DNA of 64,000 nt from Actinomycetes bacterium. Its GTDB lineage: Bacteria > Actinomycetota > Acidimicrobiia > Acidimicrobiales > Ilumatobacteraceae. The position numbers and the translations under genes are program-made. Position 1 is the first letter of the stretch. Each line of letters starts with the position of its first letter. The stretch covers positions 1 to 64,000 of the forward strand of contig JANXUF010000145.1 of NCBI GenBank assembly GCA_025356335.1. Direction: 5' to 3'. Below, in pieces: positions 16,610 to 25,794 of the stretch. The notes under the pieces were generated by a model. It ran no database searches, was not told the DNA's origin, and was given only the letters and a program-made list of their open reading frames with translations.

Positions 16610-17950
16610 TCATGTCCGACCGCCGACCGCCACGACAGCAGAGCGGTAGGCGCGCTCGACGATCTCGTCGATGATCGCTTCGGTATGCGCCAGCCCGGGA
16701 AAGAGCACCTCATAGGCCCCCGGGGCCAGCGCGACGCCTTCGGAGAGCATGGCGTGGAAGAACCTGCCGTACAGCCCTTCGTCCGTTTCCTTGGCGTCTT
16801 CGAAGTTGTGTGCCGCACCAGGAGCGAGGTGCACGCCGACGAGCGTCGCCATCACCGGGACATCGATCTGCGCACCGGCTGCGGCGAACGCACCGCGGAG
16901 CCCTGCACCGAGGCGCTCAGCTCGTGCACACAGTTCCTCGTAGACGTCATCGGTCAGCAGATCGAGTGACGCCAAGCCGGCAACCGTCGCCAGTGGATTG
17001 CCGGAAAGGGTCCCGGCGTGGAACACAGGTCCGAGTGGGGACAGGCATTCCATCACCTCGCGGCGGCCACCGATCGCGCCGATCGGCAACCCTCCACCGA
17101 TCACCTTGCCGAAGCACGAGATGTCGGGCGTGATGGCGAAATGGCCCTGTGCCCCGCCGGCACCGAGACGGAACCCGGTGATCACCTCGTCGAAAATCAA
17201 GAGCGCACCGACTCGGTCGCACTCGGCGCGCAACCCTTGGAGGAACTCGGCGTCCGGGGGGATCAGGCCGGCGTTGGCGGCGACCGGTTCGACGATCACG
17301 GCAGCGACGAGTTCGTCGAGCTGCGGGACGATATTGAACGGTACGACCATCGTGTCGGCGACGGCGCCCTTGGGGACGCCGGCGGTACCGGCGATGCCGA
17401 GTGTGGCGATACCACTGCCACCTGCGGCGAGCAGGGCGTCCGTCGCACCGTGATAGTTGCCGGCGAACTTGACGATGCGATCGCGTCCGGTTGCGCCGCG
17501 GGCGAGGCGAACCGCTGTCATCGTCGCTTCGGTGCCGGAGTTCATCAGCCTCACGAGCTCGCAGCTGGGGACACGTTCGCGGATCACCTCGGCGAGCTTC
17601 ATCTCGCGCGGGGTCGGGGCACCGTACGACGTGCCGTCGCCAGCCGCTGAGCAGATCGCTTCGACGACCCGAGGGTGGGCATGACCGAGGATGATCGCTC
17701 CGTAACTTTGTACGAGGTCGAGGTATTCGCGTCCCTCGACATCCCAGATCGAAGCGCCCTTGGCGCGGGCGACGAAATACGGCGTGCCACCAACGGACTT
17801 GAAGGCACGGATCGAGGAGTTCACGCCGCCGGGAATCGCCGCAAGCGAACGTTGGAACATGATCTCGTTGTCGGCAACGCCCTTGCCGGTGCAGACCACC
17901 GGATCACAGGCGGCAGCGGGACAGGAGACCTCGTCGCAGAAGCGGATCAT
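16610..17950 (-). CDS. hemL: Glutamate-1-semialdehyde 2,1-aminomutase
   Basis: PLP enzyme that turns glutamate-1-semialdehyde into 5-aminolevulinate in the C5 pathway of tetrapyrrole synthesis. Seen: the N-terminal IPGGVNSSIRAFKSVGG block, LMNSGTEATMTAVRLARG, IFDEVITGFR with the PLP Asp-Glu, and the Schiff-base Lys in CFGKVIGGGLPIGA. 446 aa. The start ATG at 17950 overlaps the hemB stop (ATGA). This gives a N-terminal extension of about 25 residues with Cys at positions 5, 10, 15 and 20, unusual for the family. A later start near residue 18 would remove most of it but would lose the coupling. Confidence 0.95.
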   Translation of the reverse strand: MIRFCDEVSCPAAACDPVVCTGKGVADNEIMFQRSLAAIPGGVNSSIRAFKSVGGTPYFVARAKGASIWDVEGREYLDLVQSYGAIILGHAHPRVVEAICSAAGDGTSYGAPTPREMKLAEVIRERVPSCELVRLMNSGTEATMTAVRLARGATGRDRIVKFAGNYHGATDALLAAGGSGIATLGIAGTAGVPKGAVADTMVVPFNIVPQLDELVAAVIVEPVAANAGLIPPDAEFLQGLRAECDRVGALLIFDEVITGFRLGAGGAQGHFAITPDISCFGKVIGGGLPIGAIGGRREVMECLSPLGPVFHAGTLSGNPLATVAGLASLDLLTDDVYEELCARAERLGAGLRGAFAAAGAQIDVPVMATLVGVHLAPGAAHNFEDAKETDEGLYGRFFHAMLSEGVALAPGAYEVLFPGLAHTEAIIDEIVERAYRSAVVAVGGRT

Positions 17951-18936
17951 CCGCTGACCGTCTCGGCGAACCAGCGGGCGAGGTACGTGAGGATGACCTG
18001 CGCGCCGGCGCGTTTGATGGCCGTGAGGTGCTCGAAGGCGACGGCATCGTGATCGATCCAGCCGTTCTCCGCCGCCGCTTTGATCATCGCGTATTCGCCG
18101 CTGACGTGGTACGCAGCGACCGGGACGTCGACTCTGGCGCGGACCGCAGCGATGACATCGAGGTAGGCCAGCGCTGGCTTGACCATCACCATGTCGGCAC
18201 CCTGGGCGATGTCAGCTTCGACCTCGATCAGTGCCTCGCGGGCATTGCGCCAGTCCTGCTGATAGCCCTTGCGATGACCACCGCCGGCGATCTGCACGTC
18301 GACAGCGTCGCGGAACGGCCCGTACAGCGCCGAAGCGTATTTCGCAGAGTAGGCGAGGATCGAGGTGTCGATGTGACCTGCCCCGTCGAGGCCCGCACGT
18401 ATCGCGCCGACCTGACCGTCCATCATCCCGCTCGGGGCGACGACATCGGCGCCGGCGGCAGCCTGCGCGAGCGCTGCCTTCACGTAGACGTCGAGCGTGG
18501 CGTCGTTGTCGACATGCCCGTCGGCATCGACGATGCCGCAGTGGCCATGATCGGTGTATTCGTCGACGCACAGATCGGCCATCAGCACGACGTCGCCGCC
18601 GACCTCGTCACGGAGATCCCGGAGCGCCAACTGCACGATGCCGTCCGGATCGTAGGCCCCGGAACCAACGGCGTCCTTGTGCTTCGGGATGCCGAACAGA
18701 ATGACCCCGGGAATACCGAGTTCACGCAGTTCGCGGACCTCTTTACGCAGGCTCTCACGAGTGTGCTGCATCACGCCGGGCAGCGAATGGATCGGCTGCG
18801 GCTCATCGATGCCCTCCCGAACAAAGAGCGGGGCGATCAGATCGGTCGCACCGACGCGCGTTTCCGCCAGCAGTTCACGCATCGCCGAGGAGGTGCGGAG
18901 CCGGCGTGGGCGCTGAGCCGGAAAGGAGGCAGCCAT
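17947..18936 (-). CDS. hemB: Delta-aminolevulinic acid dehydratase (porphobilinogen synthase)
   Basis: Joins two aminolevulinate molecules into porphobilinogen. The Schiff-base lysines are Lys199 (AYSAKYAS) and Lys253 (MVKPALAYLD). The metal loop reads DLCVDEYTDHGHCG, with Cys123, Asp125 and Cys133; the middle zinc Cys is Asp, as I recall for other actinobacterial HemB. 329 aa from the ATG at 18936. This start follows a TAGGCT hexamer by 7 nt, whereas the open frame upstream runs antisense through the next gene. Followed by hemL with a 4-nt overlap. Confidence 0.96.
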   Translation of the reverse strand: MAASFPAQRPRRLRTSSAMRELLAETRVGATDLIAPLFVREGIDEPQPIHSLPGVMQHTRESLRKEVRELRELGIPGVILFGIPKHKDAVGSGAYDPDGIVQLALRDLRDEVGGDVVLMADLCVDEYTDHGHCGIVDADGHVDNDATLDVYVKAALAQAAAGADVVAPSGMMDGQVGAIRAGLDGAGHIDTSILAYSAKYASALYGPFRDAVDVQIAGGGHRKGYQQDWRNAREALIEVEADIAQGADMVMVKPALAYLDVIAAVRARVDVPVAAYHVSGEYAMIKAAAENGWIDHDAVAFEHLTAIKRAGAQVILTYLARWFAETVSG

Positions 18937-18943
18937 GGATGTC

Positions 18944-18949
18944 AGCCTA
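18944..18949 (-). promoter_or_regulatory. Leaderless -10 for hemB operon
   Basis: TAGGCT on the minus strand, 7 nt before the hemB ATG; no Shine-Dalgarno. It faces the plus-strand hexamer at 18994. Confidence 0.5.
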
Positions 18950-18993
18950 CGCCGAGGTCGGGGAGTGCACGCTTCCCAGCACCATCGGGCGAC

Positions 18994-18999
18994 TACCCT
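18994..18999 (+). promoter_or_regulatory. Leaderless -10 for gene at 19006
   Basis: TACCCT, 6 nt before the GTG at 19006; no Shine-Dalgarno. Confidence 0.45.
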
Positions 19000-19005
19000 C
19001 ATGCC

Positions 19006-20280
19006 GTGACAATTCGTGTGGAACTGACTCCTGACGAAGTCATCGTCGCCCCCGGCGACGAGGAAACGCTGACGCTCACGGTCGAGAGTTCCGACGAGGC
19101 GGCCGACACGTACGGCTTCGTCGCCACCGGGCTGTCCCGTGGCTGGACGACGATCGAACCGCCGAGCCTGCGGCTGCTTCCCGGTGCCAGCGGCACGGCA
19201 ATTGTGACGGTCAGGCCGCCGCGGCTGCCTTCTGTCGGAGCAGGATCGTCGTCGTTCGAAATCAAGGTCTTCCCGCTCCGCGATCCTGATTCGGAGACCA
19301 CCGTCGACGGCACGTTGACGATCCTCGGCTTCGATGATCGCCTGATCCACATCGCCCAGCCGGTCCTTGCCGCCCGCCGCACAGCGCGTTACGACATCGT
19401 CTTCGACAACGTCGGCAACGTCAGGGCATCCACACGCCTGACGCTGATCGACAACACCCGGCGGCTGAAAGGGACCTTCGATCCACCGTCTCTCGGCGTC
19501 GAACCCGGCATGACCGCCACGGCGCGCCTGTCGGTCAGGACAAAGGGACTCCGCTGGCGCAGGACCCGGACGCTGCCGTTCTCCGTGCAGGCCACGCAGG
19601 ACAACCACCGGTCGACGGAGACGACAGCCAACCTCGTCCAGCACCCGGTGATCTCCACGCGGCAGACCGGTTGGTTCTTCGGCCTGCTGGCGCTCGGCGG
19701 ACTCGTCGGCGGCGGCTGGTACGGCGCAGTCAGACCGGCGATCAACCGAGCTGTCGACCGAGCAGTGGCCAAGACAGCGGTCAGCACACCGGTCACCGTG
19801 TCCAGTACCCCGCTCGGCCCGAACTTCACCGGCCCGAACTCCACCGGCCCGATCGACCCGAGCGCAACCGCAGCACCATCAACGGTCGCCACGGCGATCG
19901 ACGACAGCATCGGCAGCATGTCCGTCGCCATCCAATTGACGGCGACGCCGGGTGCCAGTTTCGTCAAGCAGATCACCGACGTCGTCCCCGCCGGCAAGGT
20001 GCTGCAGATCCGCGATGTCGTGTTCTTCAATCCGAATCACGACAGCGGCGTTTTCAACGTGCAACGCGACAACGAGGTCGTCGAGATCATCCCGACGGAA
20101 AACGTGTCCGTATCGTCATCGCTGCAGCTGCTGCTGCCGATCACCTTTGCAGCCGGTCAAAAGGCAAGCGTGTCGCTGGCGTGCAAGTCCGCCGGACCCA
20201 CCTCGGTCGCCGCAACGGGATCGACCGCATCGTGCAACTCACTGGTGCTCGTCACCGCGAAACTCGTCGACGCCCCGTAG
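19006..20280 (+). CDS. Membrane-anchored beta-sandwich protein, unknown
   Basis: A 424-aa protein. The N-terminal 200 residues look like two Ig-like/fibronectin-like beta domains (LTLTVESSDEAADTYGFVATGL; DIVFDNVGNVRASTRLTL), with no signal peptide before them. One TM helix follows at about 226-246 and then a Thr/Ser/Pro-rich stretch and a second beta-rich domain to the C-terminus. The topology with a folded domain on each side is odd. The start GTG at 19006 is supported by the TACCCT hexamer 6 nt upstream; the long open frame before it is antisense to hemB. No enzymatic motif is visible. Confidence 0.75.
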   Translation: MTIRVELTPDEVIVAPGDEETLTLTVESSDEAADTYGFVATGLSRGWTTIEPPSLRLLPGASGTAIVTVRPPRLPSVGAGSSSFEIKVFPLRDPDSETTVDGTLTILGFDDRLIHIAQPVLAARRTARYDIVFDNVGNVRASTRLTLIDNTRRLKGTFDPPSLGVEPGMTATARLSVRTKGLRWRRTRTLPFSVQATQDNHRSTETTANLVQHPVISTRQTGWFFGLLALGGLVGGGWYGAVRPAINRAVDRAVAKTAVSTPVTVSSTPLGPNFTGPNSTGPIDPSATAAPSTVATAIDDSIGSMSVAIQLTATPGASFVKQITDVVPAGKVLQIRDVVFFNPNHDSGVFNVQRDNEVVEIIPTENVSVSSSLQLLLPITFAAGQKASVSLACKSAGPTSVAATGSTASCNSLVLVTAKLVDAP

Positions 20281-20314
20281 CAGGTCGACGCCCGGCATCC
20301 AGCCGCCGAAGAGC

Positions 20315-22822
20315 TCAGCCGCCGAGACCCATCATCGTGACCGGGAGGTTGTTTGCGTCGGCTTCTACGACGAAGGCAGTGGAGACGACGGGTGCGAAGG
20401 CTGCGCCGGTGTCGACGACCGTGAGATGACCCTGACCTGGCAGATCGTTGATGGTGAACGGGAAATTCGCCAGGAAGTTACCGCTTGGATCTGTCGTCAC
20501 CGACAGCGTCGAACCGCTGGTATCGACGCCGAGGGTGACCGTGTGATTCCCAGGGAATCCGGTCCCGCCGACACCGATCATGCCGCCGATCTCCACCGAT
20601 GTCGCCGGAACGAACAGCGATGGGGCGTACCTGCCATTGGCGCTGAGGACGATGCTCGTGGTCGCCGTATCGGTCGCGGTGACCAGCACGAGCGCGCTTC
20701 GCTCACCGTTACCGGTCGGCTTGAAGGTGACGTTCAGGGTGCAGGTCGCACCGATGCCGAGCACCTTGTTGATGCATGCCTTGGTGTCGACGGCGAAGTC
20801 GCCCGGGTTGTTACCACGAACGTCTATTTTGGCGATCTTCGAGCCGAGCGTGCCGAGGTTCCCGATCGTGATCGTCGTACTGTCTCCCTGATGGCCGACG
20901 ACGGCCGAACCGAGTTGGTTGGTGGTCGGCGAGGCGTTGATCGACGGAATACCGCCGGACCCGGAGATGACCGTCGAGACCGCGGTCGCTGCGAAGCCGG
21001 TCTCCTTGAGGTCGAGCGAGGCCTTCGAGGCACCTGGCGCTGACGGGTTGAAGACCAGTTGCACGGTGCAGGACGCTGCCGGCGGCAGCGGCACCGTCGG
21101 TGTGCATGTTCCTCCGGTCTGCTGGAACGACGGTTTCGACAGCGTGATCGTCGACGGGACGAAGGACGAAGTACCCGTGTTCGTCACCGTCGTCACCCAT
21201 GCCTTCGTCGGAGTCCCGACCAAGTTGGTACCGAGGTCGAGCGGCGTGATCGTCAACACCGGGTTGGACACCAGGACGGCGACCTGCCGGCCGGGAGCAG
21301 CGGTGGACGGGTCGGCGACGAGTTCTCCGGCAGCGGTCGTGTCGATGACGGCGACGCGGCCGGTGTGCGACAAGTGGACGCTCGACGCCGCTGACGAAGC
21401 CGCAGAACCGTCTGGATGCAACGTCATCCGGCGTACTACACCGGTCGACAGATCAGCCTCGAGCACATCGGACCCGGTCGAGGCGAGGAACGGTGCGTGG
21501 ACATCGGTGAGGTTTGTCGCCGTGGAGAGGAAAGCAACGAGTTGCCCACTCGAATCGGTCGACGGCGCGACGCTCGCCGACGTGCCGACGGCGTCACCCT
21601 TGCGGCTGACGATGGTGGTGTCGAATGCATTCGGCACGTCCGGTTGCGTCGGATCGGCGGGCTTCGGCCTGAGGTCCGTGCGGTACACCTGTGCGGGCGT
21701 ATTGGGTGCCAAGGTGATCGCCGCGTCGCCATTGACCGGCGTGGCGATGTCGTCCGCCGCTGACACGTAGGCGACGAACCGCCCATTGGCGGACACGGTC
21801 GGGGCCCAACTCGATGCGGAGCCGCCGGCGCCGCTCGGGTTCGCCGACACCAACCGCAACGGGAAGTCGGCGTCGCTGTCGCTGTTCGGGTTCCGGTTCC
21901 AGCTGAGGATCTGTGTCGTCGCCGGGCCGGTCGTCGCCGGACCGGTGCCCCATGCTGGAACGATCGAGTCGCCGATGGACGCCGCTGTTGCTGCGTTGGG
22001 GGCAACGGTGAAGGTCGCGTCTGACGTGTATGCCAGGAAGCCGCCATCGTTGGACAGCGCCGGTTCTCGCTGACCGACGTAGGTGAGCGCAGACGTCGGA
22101 TCGGTCGTCGGCAGACCGGGTGCTGACGTGACCCTGCCAGGTTGGCCGAGGGCGATCGTCGTGTCGACGACGTCGATCGCCGTGCGTCCGTTGGCCTTGC
22201 CATCGGCACCGACAGTCAGCCGCGCGTAGGCGATGATGCTGCCGGTCTGGTCGACCGTCGGCGGCTGCGCTGGGTCGACGGCGTCGATCGCCGACGGATC
22301 ACCCGTCGGGGCGCTGGAGATCAGTTCCCATTCGTCGGGCTTGAACGCTCCGGGACAACCGGGCAGGATCTTGCGATAGACATCCCAACGCGACCCGGTG
22401 TCGTCGTCGTGGAACAGGTCGAATCCGAGTTCGGTCTCGACGACGAGCGTGCACCCGTCTCCGCTGAGCACGGGATGGTGGCTGTTGCCCGCACGGATGC
22501 CGGATGCCGGCACGGTCAGTTCACTCAGCGTTCCGTTCGCCTGATCGCCGAGCCACACGCTTTCCGTCACGCCGCTGGTCGGGGTCGTCGGCGCGGCGAC
22601 AAAGGCGACGAGGCGGCCATCGCCCGACACCGACGAGTCGCTGCCACCGGAGCGCGAGATCACTGCGTTCGTCGGCGCAGCGATCGCAACCGGGTCACCG
22701 TTGACACCCGCTGGCAAGGCGACGAACGCGGCAGATCCAGCAAGGGTCAGCCCGAGAACGCCGAGAAGGCGACCTCGAGTGCGGCCCCTGGAAGGAACCA
22801 TTCGCCAGCGCTGTTGTGTCAT
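20315..22822 (-). CDS. Large secreted beta-propeller / Ig-like protein
   Basis: An 835-aa exported protein with signal peptide 1-42 (basic start, LLGVLGLTLAGSAAFVALPAG core). Residues about 45-500 hold repeated TolB/WD40-like motifs such as SGDGRLVAFVA, SNDGGFLAYTSD and SANGRFVAYVSA, indicating a beta-propeller. Residues about 520-740 hold two domains of the ASH/Hydin type (TPLDLGTNLVGTPTKAWVTTVTN; GSAVVGHQGDSTTITIGN) with paired Cys. The last 80 residues form another beta domain. A cell-surface binding or scaffold protein is likely; no ligand can be named. It starts 13 nt after hemD and could be on the same transcript. Confidence 0.8.
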   Translation of the reverse strand: MTQQRWRMVPSRGRTRGRLLGVLGLTLAGSAAFVALPAGVNGDPVAIAAPTNAVISRSGGSDSSVSGDGRLVAFVAAPTTPTSGVTESVWLGDQANGTLSELTVPASGIRAGNSHHPVLSGDGCTLVVETELGFDLFHDDDTGSRWDVYRKILPGCPGAFKPDEWELISSAPTGDPSAIDAVDPAQPPTVDQTGSIIAYARLTVGADGKANGRTAIDVVDTTIALGQPGRVTSAPGLPTTDPTSALTYVGQREPALSNDGGFLAYTSDATFTVAPNAATAASIGDSIVPAWGTGPATTGPATTQILSWNRNPNSDSDADFPLRLVSANPSGAGGSASSWAPTVSANGRFVAYVSAADDIATPVNGDAAITLAPNTPAQVYRTDLRPKPADPTQPDVPNAFDTTIVSRKGDAVGTSASVAPSTDSSGQLVAFLSTATNLTDVHAPFLASTGSDVLEADLSTGVVRRMTLHPDGSAASSAASSVHLSHTGRVAVIDTTAAGELVADPSTAAPGRQVAVLVSNPVLTITPLDLGTNLVGTPTKAWVTTVTNTGTSSFVPSTITLSKPSFQQTGGTCTPTVPLPPAASCTVQLVFNPSAPGASKASLDLKETGFAATAVSTVISGSGGIPSINASPTTNQLGSAVVGHQGDSTTITIGNLGTLGSKIAKIDVRGNNPGDFAVDTKACINKVLGIGATCTLNVTFKPTGNGERSALVLVTATDTATTSIVLSANGRYAPSLFVPATSVEIGGMIGVGGTGFPGNHTVTLGVDTSGSTLSVTTDPSGNFLANFPFTINDLPGQGHLTVVDTGAAFAPVVSTAFVVEADANNLPVTMMGLGG

Positions 22823-22835
22823 GTGCTATCAGAGG

Positions 22836-23669
22836 TCACTGTAGTGCAGCGGATACCTGTTCGACGAGAGTAGCCAGCGATGCCGAAGCTGACTGTCGCA
22901 CGTTCGTCACTCCGAGCTCACGCAGCGTCGCACTCGTCGATGCACCGATGCTCACCACGACGGGCGGCAGGCGCTCGAGGCCGACGATCTCGGCGAATGC
23001 TCTGACCGCCGACCCGGACAGGAAGGTGATCGCATCAGCTGCTGCTGCGCGGTCGATCGTCGCGGCGTCCGGACGGGCCGCAACAGTCGAATAGGCGACG
23101 ATGTTGGTGACCCGCCACCGGTGCGCCGCAAGGTGTTCGGCAATCAGCGGCGGCGCACGATCTCCCTGGACGAGTAGCACCCGTCCTGGTTCGTGCAATC
23201 CGGGTTCGTGGAGTTCCGCCGGCAGCGGGAATTCGGCGATCAGGCCCTCGGCATGACTGCGCTCGGGAAGGAGATCGACGGGCGCGAACGGAGCAAGGGC
23301 AGCGGCCGTTGCGGCGCCGACGGCGGCGATACGGCATTTCGTCGGTGCCACGAGCGCGTTGTCGCAGACACAGCGAGCTCCATTCGGCGACGTGACGATC
23401 AACCAGTCGTAGGAGTCGATGAGTGCCAGTGCAGGTGCCAGCACCGTTGGATTGTCGGGCGAGGCGATGATGCGGATCAAGGCGAGTTCGACGACCTCGG
23501 CACCGGCGAGTTCCAGCGCCGCCTTCAGCTCACCGGACTGCGCCGCAGCCCTCGTGACGACGACGGTGCGACCCGATAGCGTCCGTTGATCAGCGTCGGT
23601 GCGCCGAGATTCTTCAGCGGGGTGATCGACCCCGGCGGCAGGATCATGCTGTGCGTCAGCGGCTGACAT
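22836..23669 (-). CDS. hemD: Uroporphyrinogen-III synthase
   Basis: Closes and flips ring D of hydroxymethylbilane to uroporphyrinogen III. The family is poorly conserved; here the N-terminal GRTVVVTRAAAQSGELKAALELAGAEVVELALIRI, the middle WLIVTSPNGAR and the C-terminal ITFLSGSAVRAFAE and VVSIGASTSATLRELG fit HemD well. The ATG at 23669 overlaps hemC by 14 nt and is preferred; a GTG at 23711 is possible. 277 aa. Position directly after hemC strongly supports the call. Confidence 0.9.
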   Translation of the reverse strand: MSAADAQHDPAAGVDHPAEESRRTDADQRTLSGRTVVVTRAAAQSGELKAALELAGAEVVELALIRIIASPDNPTVLAPALALIDSYDWLIVTSPNGARCVCDNALVAPTKCRIAAVGAATAAALAPFAPVDLLPERSHAEGLIAEFPLPAELHEPGLHEPGRVLLVQGDRAPPLIAEHLAAHRWRVTNIVAYSTVAARPDAATIDRAAAADAITFLSGSAVRAFAEIVGLERLPPVVVSIGASTSATLRELGVTNVRQSASASLATLVEQVSAALQ

Positions 23670-24522
23670 CGGCAGCGAGCTGACGTGCAACGGCGAGCGG
23701 ATCGCCGACACCCTCGACCAACGCCCGACCGCGCCGGATCACGCCGTCGACTGCTTGGGAGAACGCTGTGAGGTACCCGTCAGCGACGTGGGCGCCGACC
23801 GGAAGACTGCATCCCGAACCGATCTCGGCGAGAAACGTGCGTTCCACTTCGACGGCGAAACGGCTTGCCTGATTGTCGATCATCGCCAGCACACCGAGCG
23901 TGTCGGCGTCGTCATCGCGACATTCGATGGCAACGGCCCCTTGACCGACCTGGGGGACGAACCAGGCCGGATCGAGATAGTCGCCGATCCTCTCCGGCAT
24001 CCCGAGGATGTCGAGCGCGGCAGCGGCCATCACGATGGCCCCGTTCGCCGGTACCTTCGACAGGCGGGTGGCGATGTTGCCACGCAATTCCGTGAACTGC
24101 AGGTCGGGCCGGCGCTCGGCGAGCAATGCCTTGCGGCGCACGGATCCGGTCGCCACTGTCGCCCCGACGGCGAGTTCGTCGAGCGTCGTACCGACCAGCA
24201 CATCCCGAGCGTCGCGGCGTGCTCCATACGCCCCGATCGTCAGGCCGGGCGTGAACGTCGACGGCAGATCCTTGGCTGAGTGCACCGCGATGTCGGCGCG
24301 GCCGTCGATGACAGCTCGCTGTACCTCTTTGACAAAGACCCCCTGCCCGCCGATCCGGTGCAACGGCACGTCGACGGCTCGATCGCCGACGGTATCGACG
24401 AACACCCACTGCACGTCGATCGCCGGATGCGCTGCACCGAGTTCGTTGGCGATGTGATCCGCCTGTGCTCTGGCCTGCGGGCTGGAGCGCGTGGCGACAC
24501 GCAGGCAGCGCGTGGACGTCAC
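23656..24522 (-). CDS. hemC: Hydroxymethylbilane synthase (porphobilinogen deaminase)
   Basis: Polymerises four porphobilinogens on a dipyrromethane cofactor. The cofactor Cys is Cys238 in EIGSGCSLPVGAH. Substrate-binding arginines are in GSVRRKALL and ELRGNIATRL, and the catalytic Asp is in HSAKDLP. 288 aa, a little shorter than E. coli HemC (313). The start overlaps the hemA stop (ATGA). Confidence 0.96.
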   Translation of the reverse strand: MTSTRCLRVATRSSPQARAQADHIANELGAAHPAIDVQWVFVDTVGDRAVDVPLHRIGGQGVFVKEVQRAVIDGRADIAVHSAKDLPSTFTPGLTIGAYGARRDARDVLVGTTLDELAVGATVATGSVRRKALLAERRPDLQFTELRGNIATRLSKVPANGAIVMAAAALDILGMPERIGDYLDPAWFVPQVGQGAVAIECRDDDADTLGVLAMIDNQASRFAVEVERTFLAEIGSGCSLPVGAHVADGYLTAFSQAVDGVIRRGRALVEGVGDPLAVARQLAADVSR

Positions 24523-25781
24523 TGCAGGTCGAACAGGTCGCGGATGGCGTCGGCGTGACGTTCCCCGCGCGGCGATCCGGCATCGTTCTTCAGTCTCACG
24601 ATCGGCGAGTGCAGCAGTTTGGCGACGATGCCCTTGGTCAGCGAATCGACCGCCTCACGTTGCGCTGGGGTCAGTTCGCCGAGCCGACTGCTGTGACGAT
24701 CGAGTTCGGTCGAACGGATGCCGTCGGCATAGCCGCTCAGTTGGGCAATCAACGGTGCCGCCTGGCGGGCCATCGAGTCGACGGCAAAACGCTCGGTCTC
24801 CTCATGGACGATCGCAGCGACGACGCTCGCTTCGGCCGCACGCTTTTCGATGCCGCGTGCAGCCCATGCGCGCAGATCGTCGAGGTCGAGCAGCGTGACG
24901 TTGGGAATGGTGGCGACTGCACCGTCGATGTCGCGCGGGACGGCAACATCGACCATCATCAATGGACGGTCCGGACGTGGGCGCATCGCTCTGGCGATCA
25001 TCTCGTGATCGATGAGGATCGAACCGGAGCCTGTCGAAGTGAGCACGAGATCGGCCTCGGCAATCGCCGCCGGAAGATCGGCGAACGGGGCAACCCGACC
25101 GTCGACCCGGTCGGCGAGATCACGGGCCTTGGCGGCGGTGCGGTTGGTGACGGCGACCTCGGCGACGCCTGCATCGGCGATCGCCACCGCCATACCGACT
25201 GCCATCTCACCTGCACCGATAACGAGCACCTTGCGTCCGACGAGCCCGTCGAGGCGCTCGGTCGCCATTTCGACGGCGGCATAACTGACCGATGCCGTCG
25301 CCCGACTGATCCCCGTTTCGGTCCGGGCGCGTTTGCCGGTTTCGATGGCGTGGCGGAACAAGCGGTTGAGCGTCGTACGAGAAGCATGTTGCTGCTGGGC
25401 GAGTTTCCAGGCGGAGCGGACCTGGCCGAGGATCTCGTGCTCGCCGAGCACGGCGGAGTCCAAGCCGGCCGCCACTTCGAACAGGTGGGTCACGGCGGCA
25501 TCGTCGTGCTGGCTGTAGAGATACGGGTGCAGTTCGTCAGGCGCAAGGCTGCCGAGTTCGCAGAAGAAGTCGCGGATATCGCCGTAGGCACCGTGGAACT
25601 TCTCGGCAACGGCATAGACCTCGGTGCGGTTGCACGTCGACAGCACAACGGCTTCGCGGATGTGCGGCCGTGCGCACAACCCGTGCAACGCCTTGGCGAG
25701 GGCGTCGGAACTGAGCGTGACGCGCTCGAGCACGGCCAACGGGCTGGTCTTGTGGTTCACACCGATAACGACAATCGACAC
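24519..25781 (-). CDS. hemA: Glutamyl-tRNA reductase
   Basis: First committed enzyme of the C5 pathway, reducing glutamyl-tRNA with NADPH. The thioester-forming Cys50 lies in LSTCNRTEVYA, the N-terminal block GVNHKTSPLAVLERV is present, and the nucleotide motif VIGAGEMAVGMAVAI is near 185. 420 aa with the C-terminal dimerisation helix. It lies 13 nt after rex and overlaps hemC by 4 nt. The rex-hemA-hemC-hemD arrangement is the same as in Streptomyces, where Rex controls it. Confidence 0.97.
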   Translation of the reverse strand: MSIVVIGVNHKTSPLAVLERVTLSSDALAKALHGLCARPHIREAVVLSTCNRTEVYAVAEKFHGAYGDIRDFFCELGSLAPDELHPYLYSQHDDAAVTHLFEVAAGLDSAVLGEHEILGQVRSAWKLAQQQHASRTTLNRLFRHAIETGKRARTETGISRATASVSYAAVEMATERLDGLVGRKVLVIGAGEMAVGMAVAIADAGVAEVAVTNRTAAKARDLADRVDGRVAPFADLPAAIAEADLVLTSTGSGSILIDHEMIARAMRPRPDRPLMMVDVAVPRDIDGAVATIPNVTLLDLDDLRAWAARGIEKRAAEASVVAAIVHEETERFAVDSMARQAAPLIAQLSGYADGIRSTELDRHSSRLGELTPAQREAVDSLTKGIVAKLLHSPIVRLKNDAGSPRGERHADAIRDLFDLQ

Positions 25782-25794
25782 GTCAAACCGTTCC

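Noticed and set aside
17947-19644. HemB with a 236-residue N-terminal extension
   Set aside because: The extension is antisense to the gene at 19006 and crosses its promoter; the ATG at 18936 gives normal HemB length.
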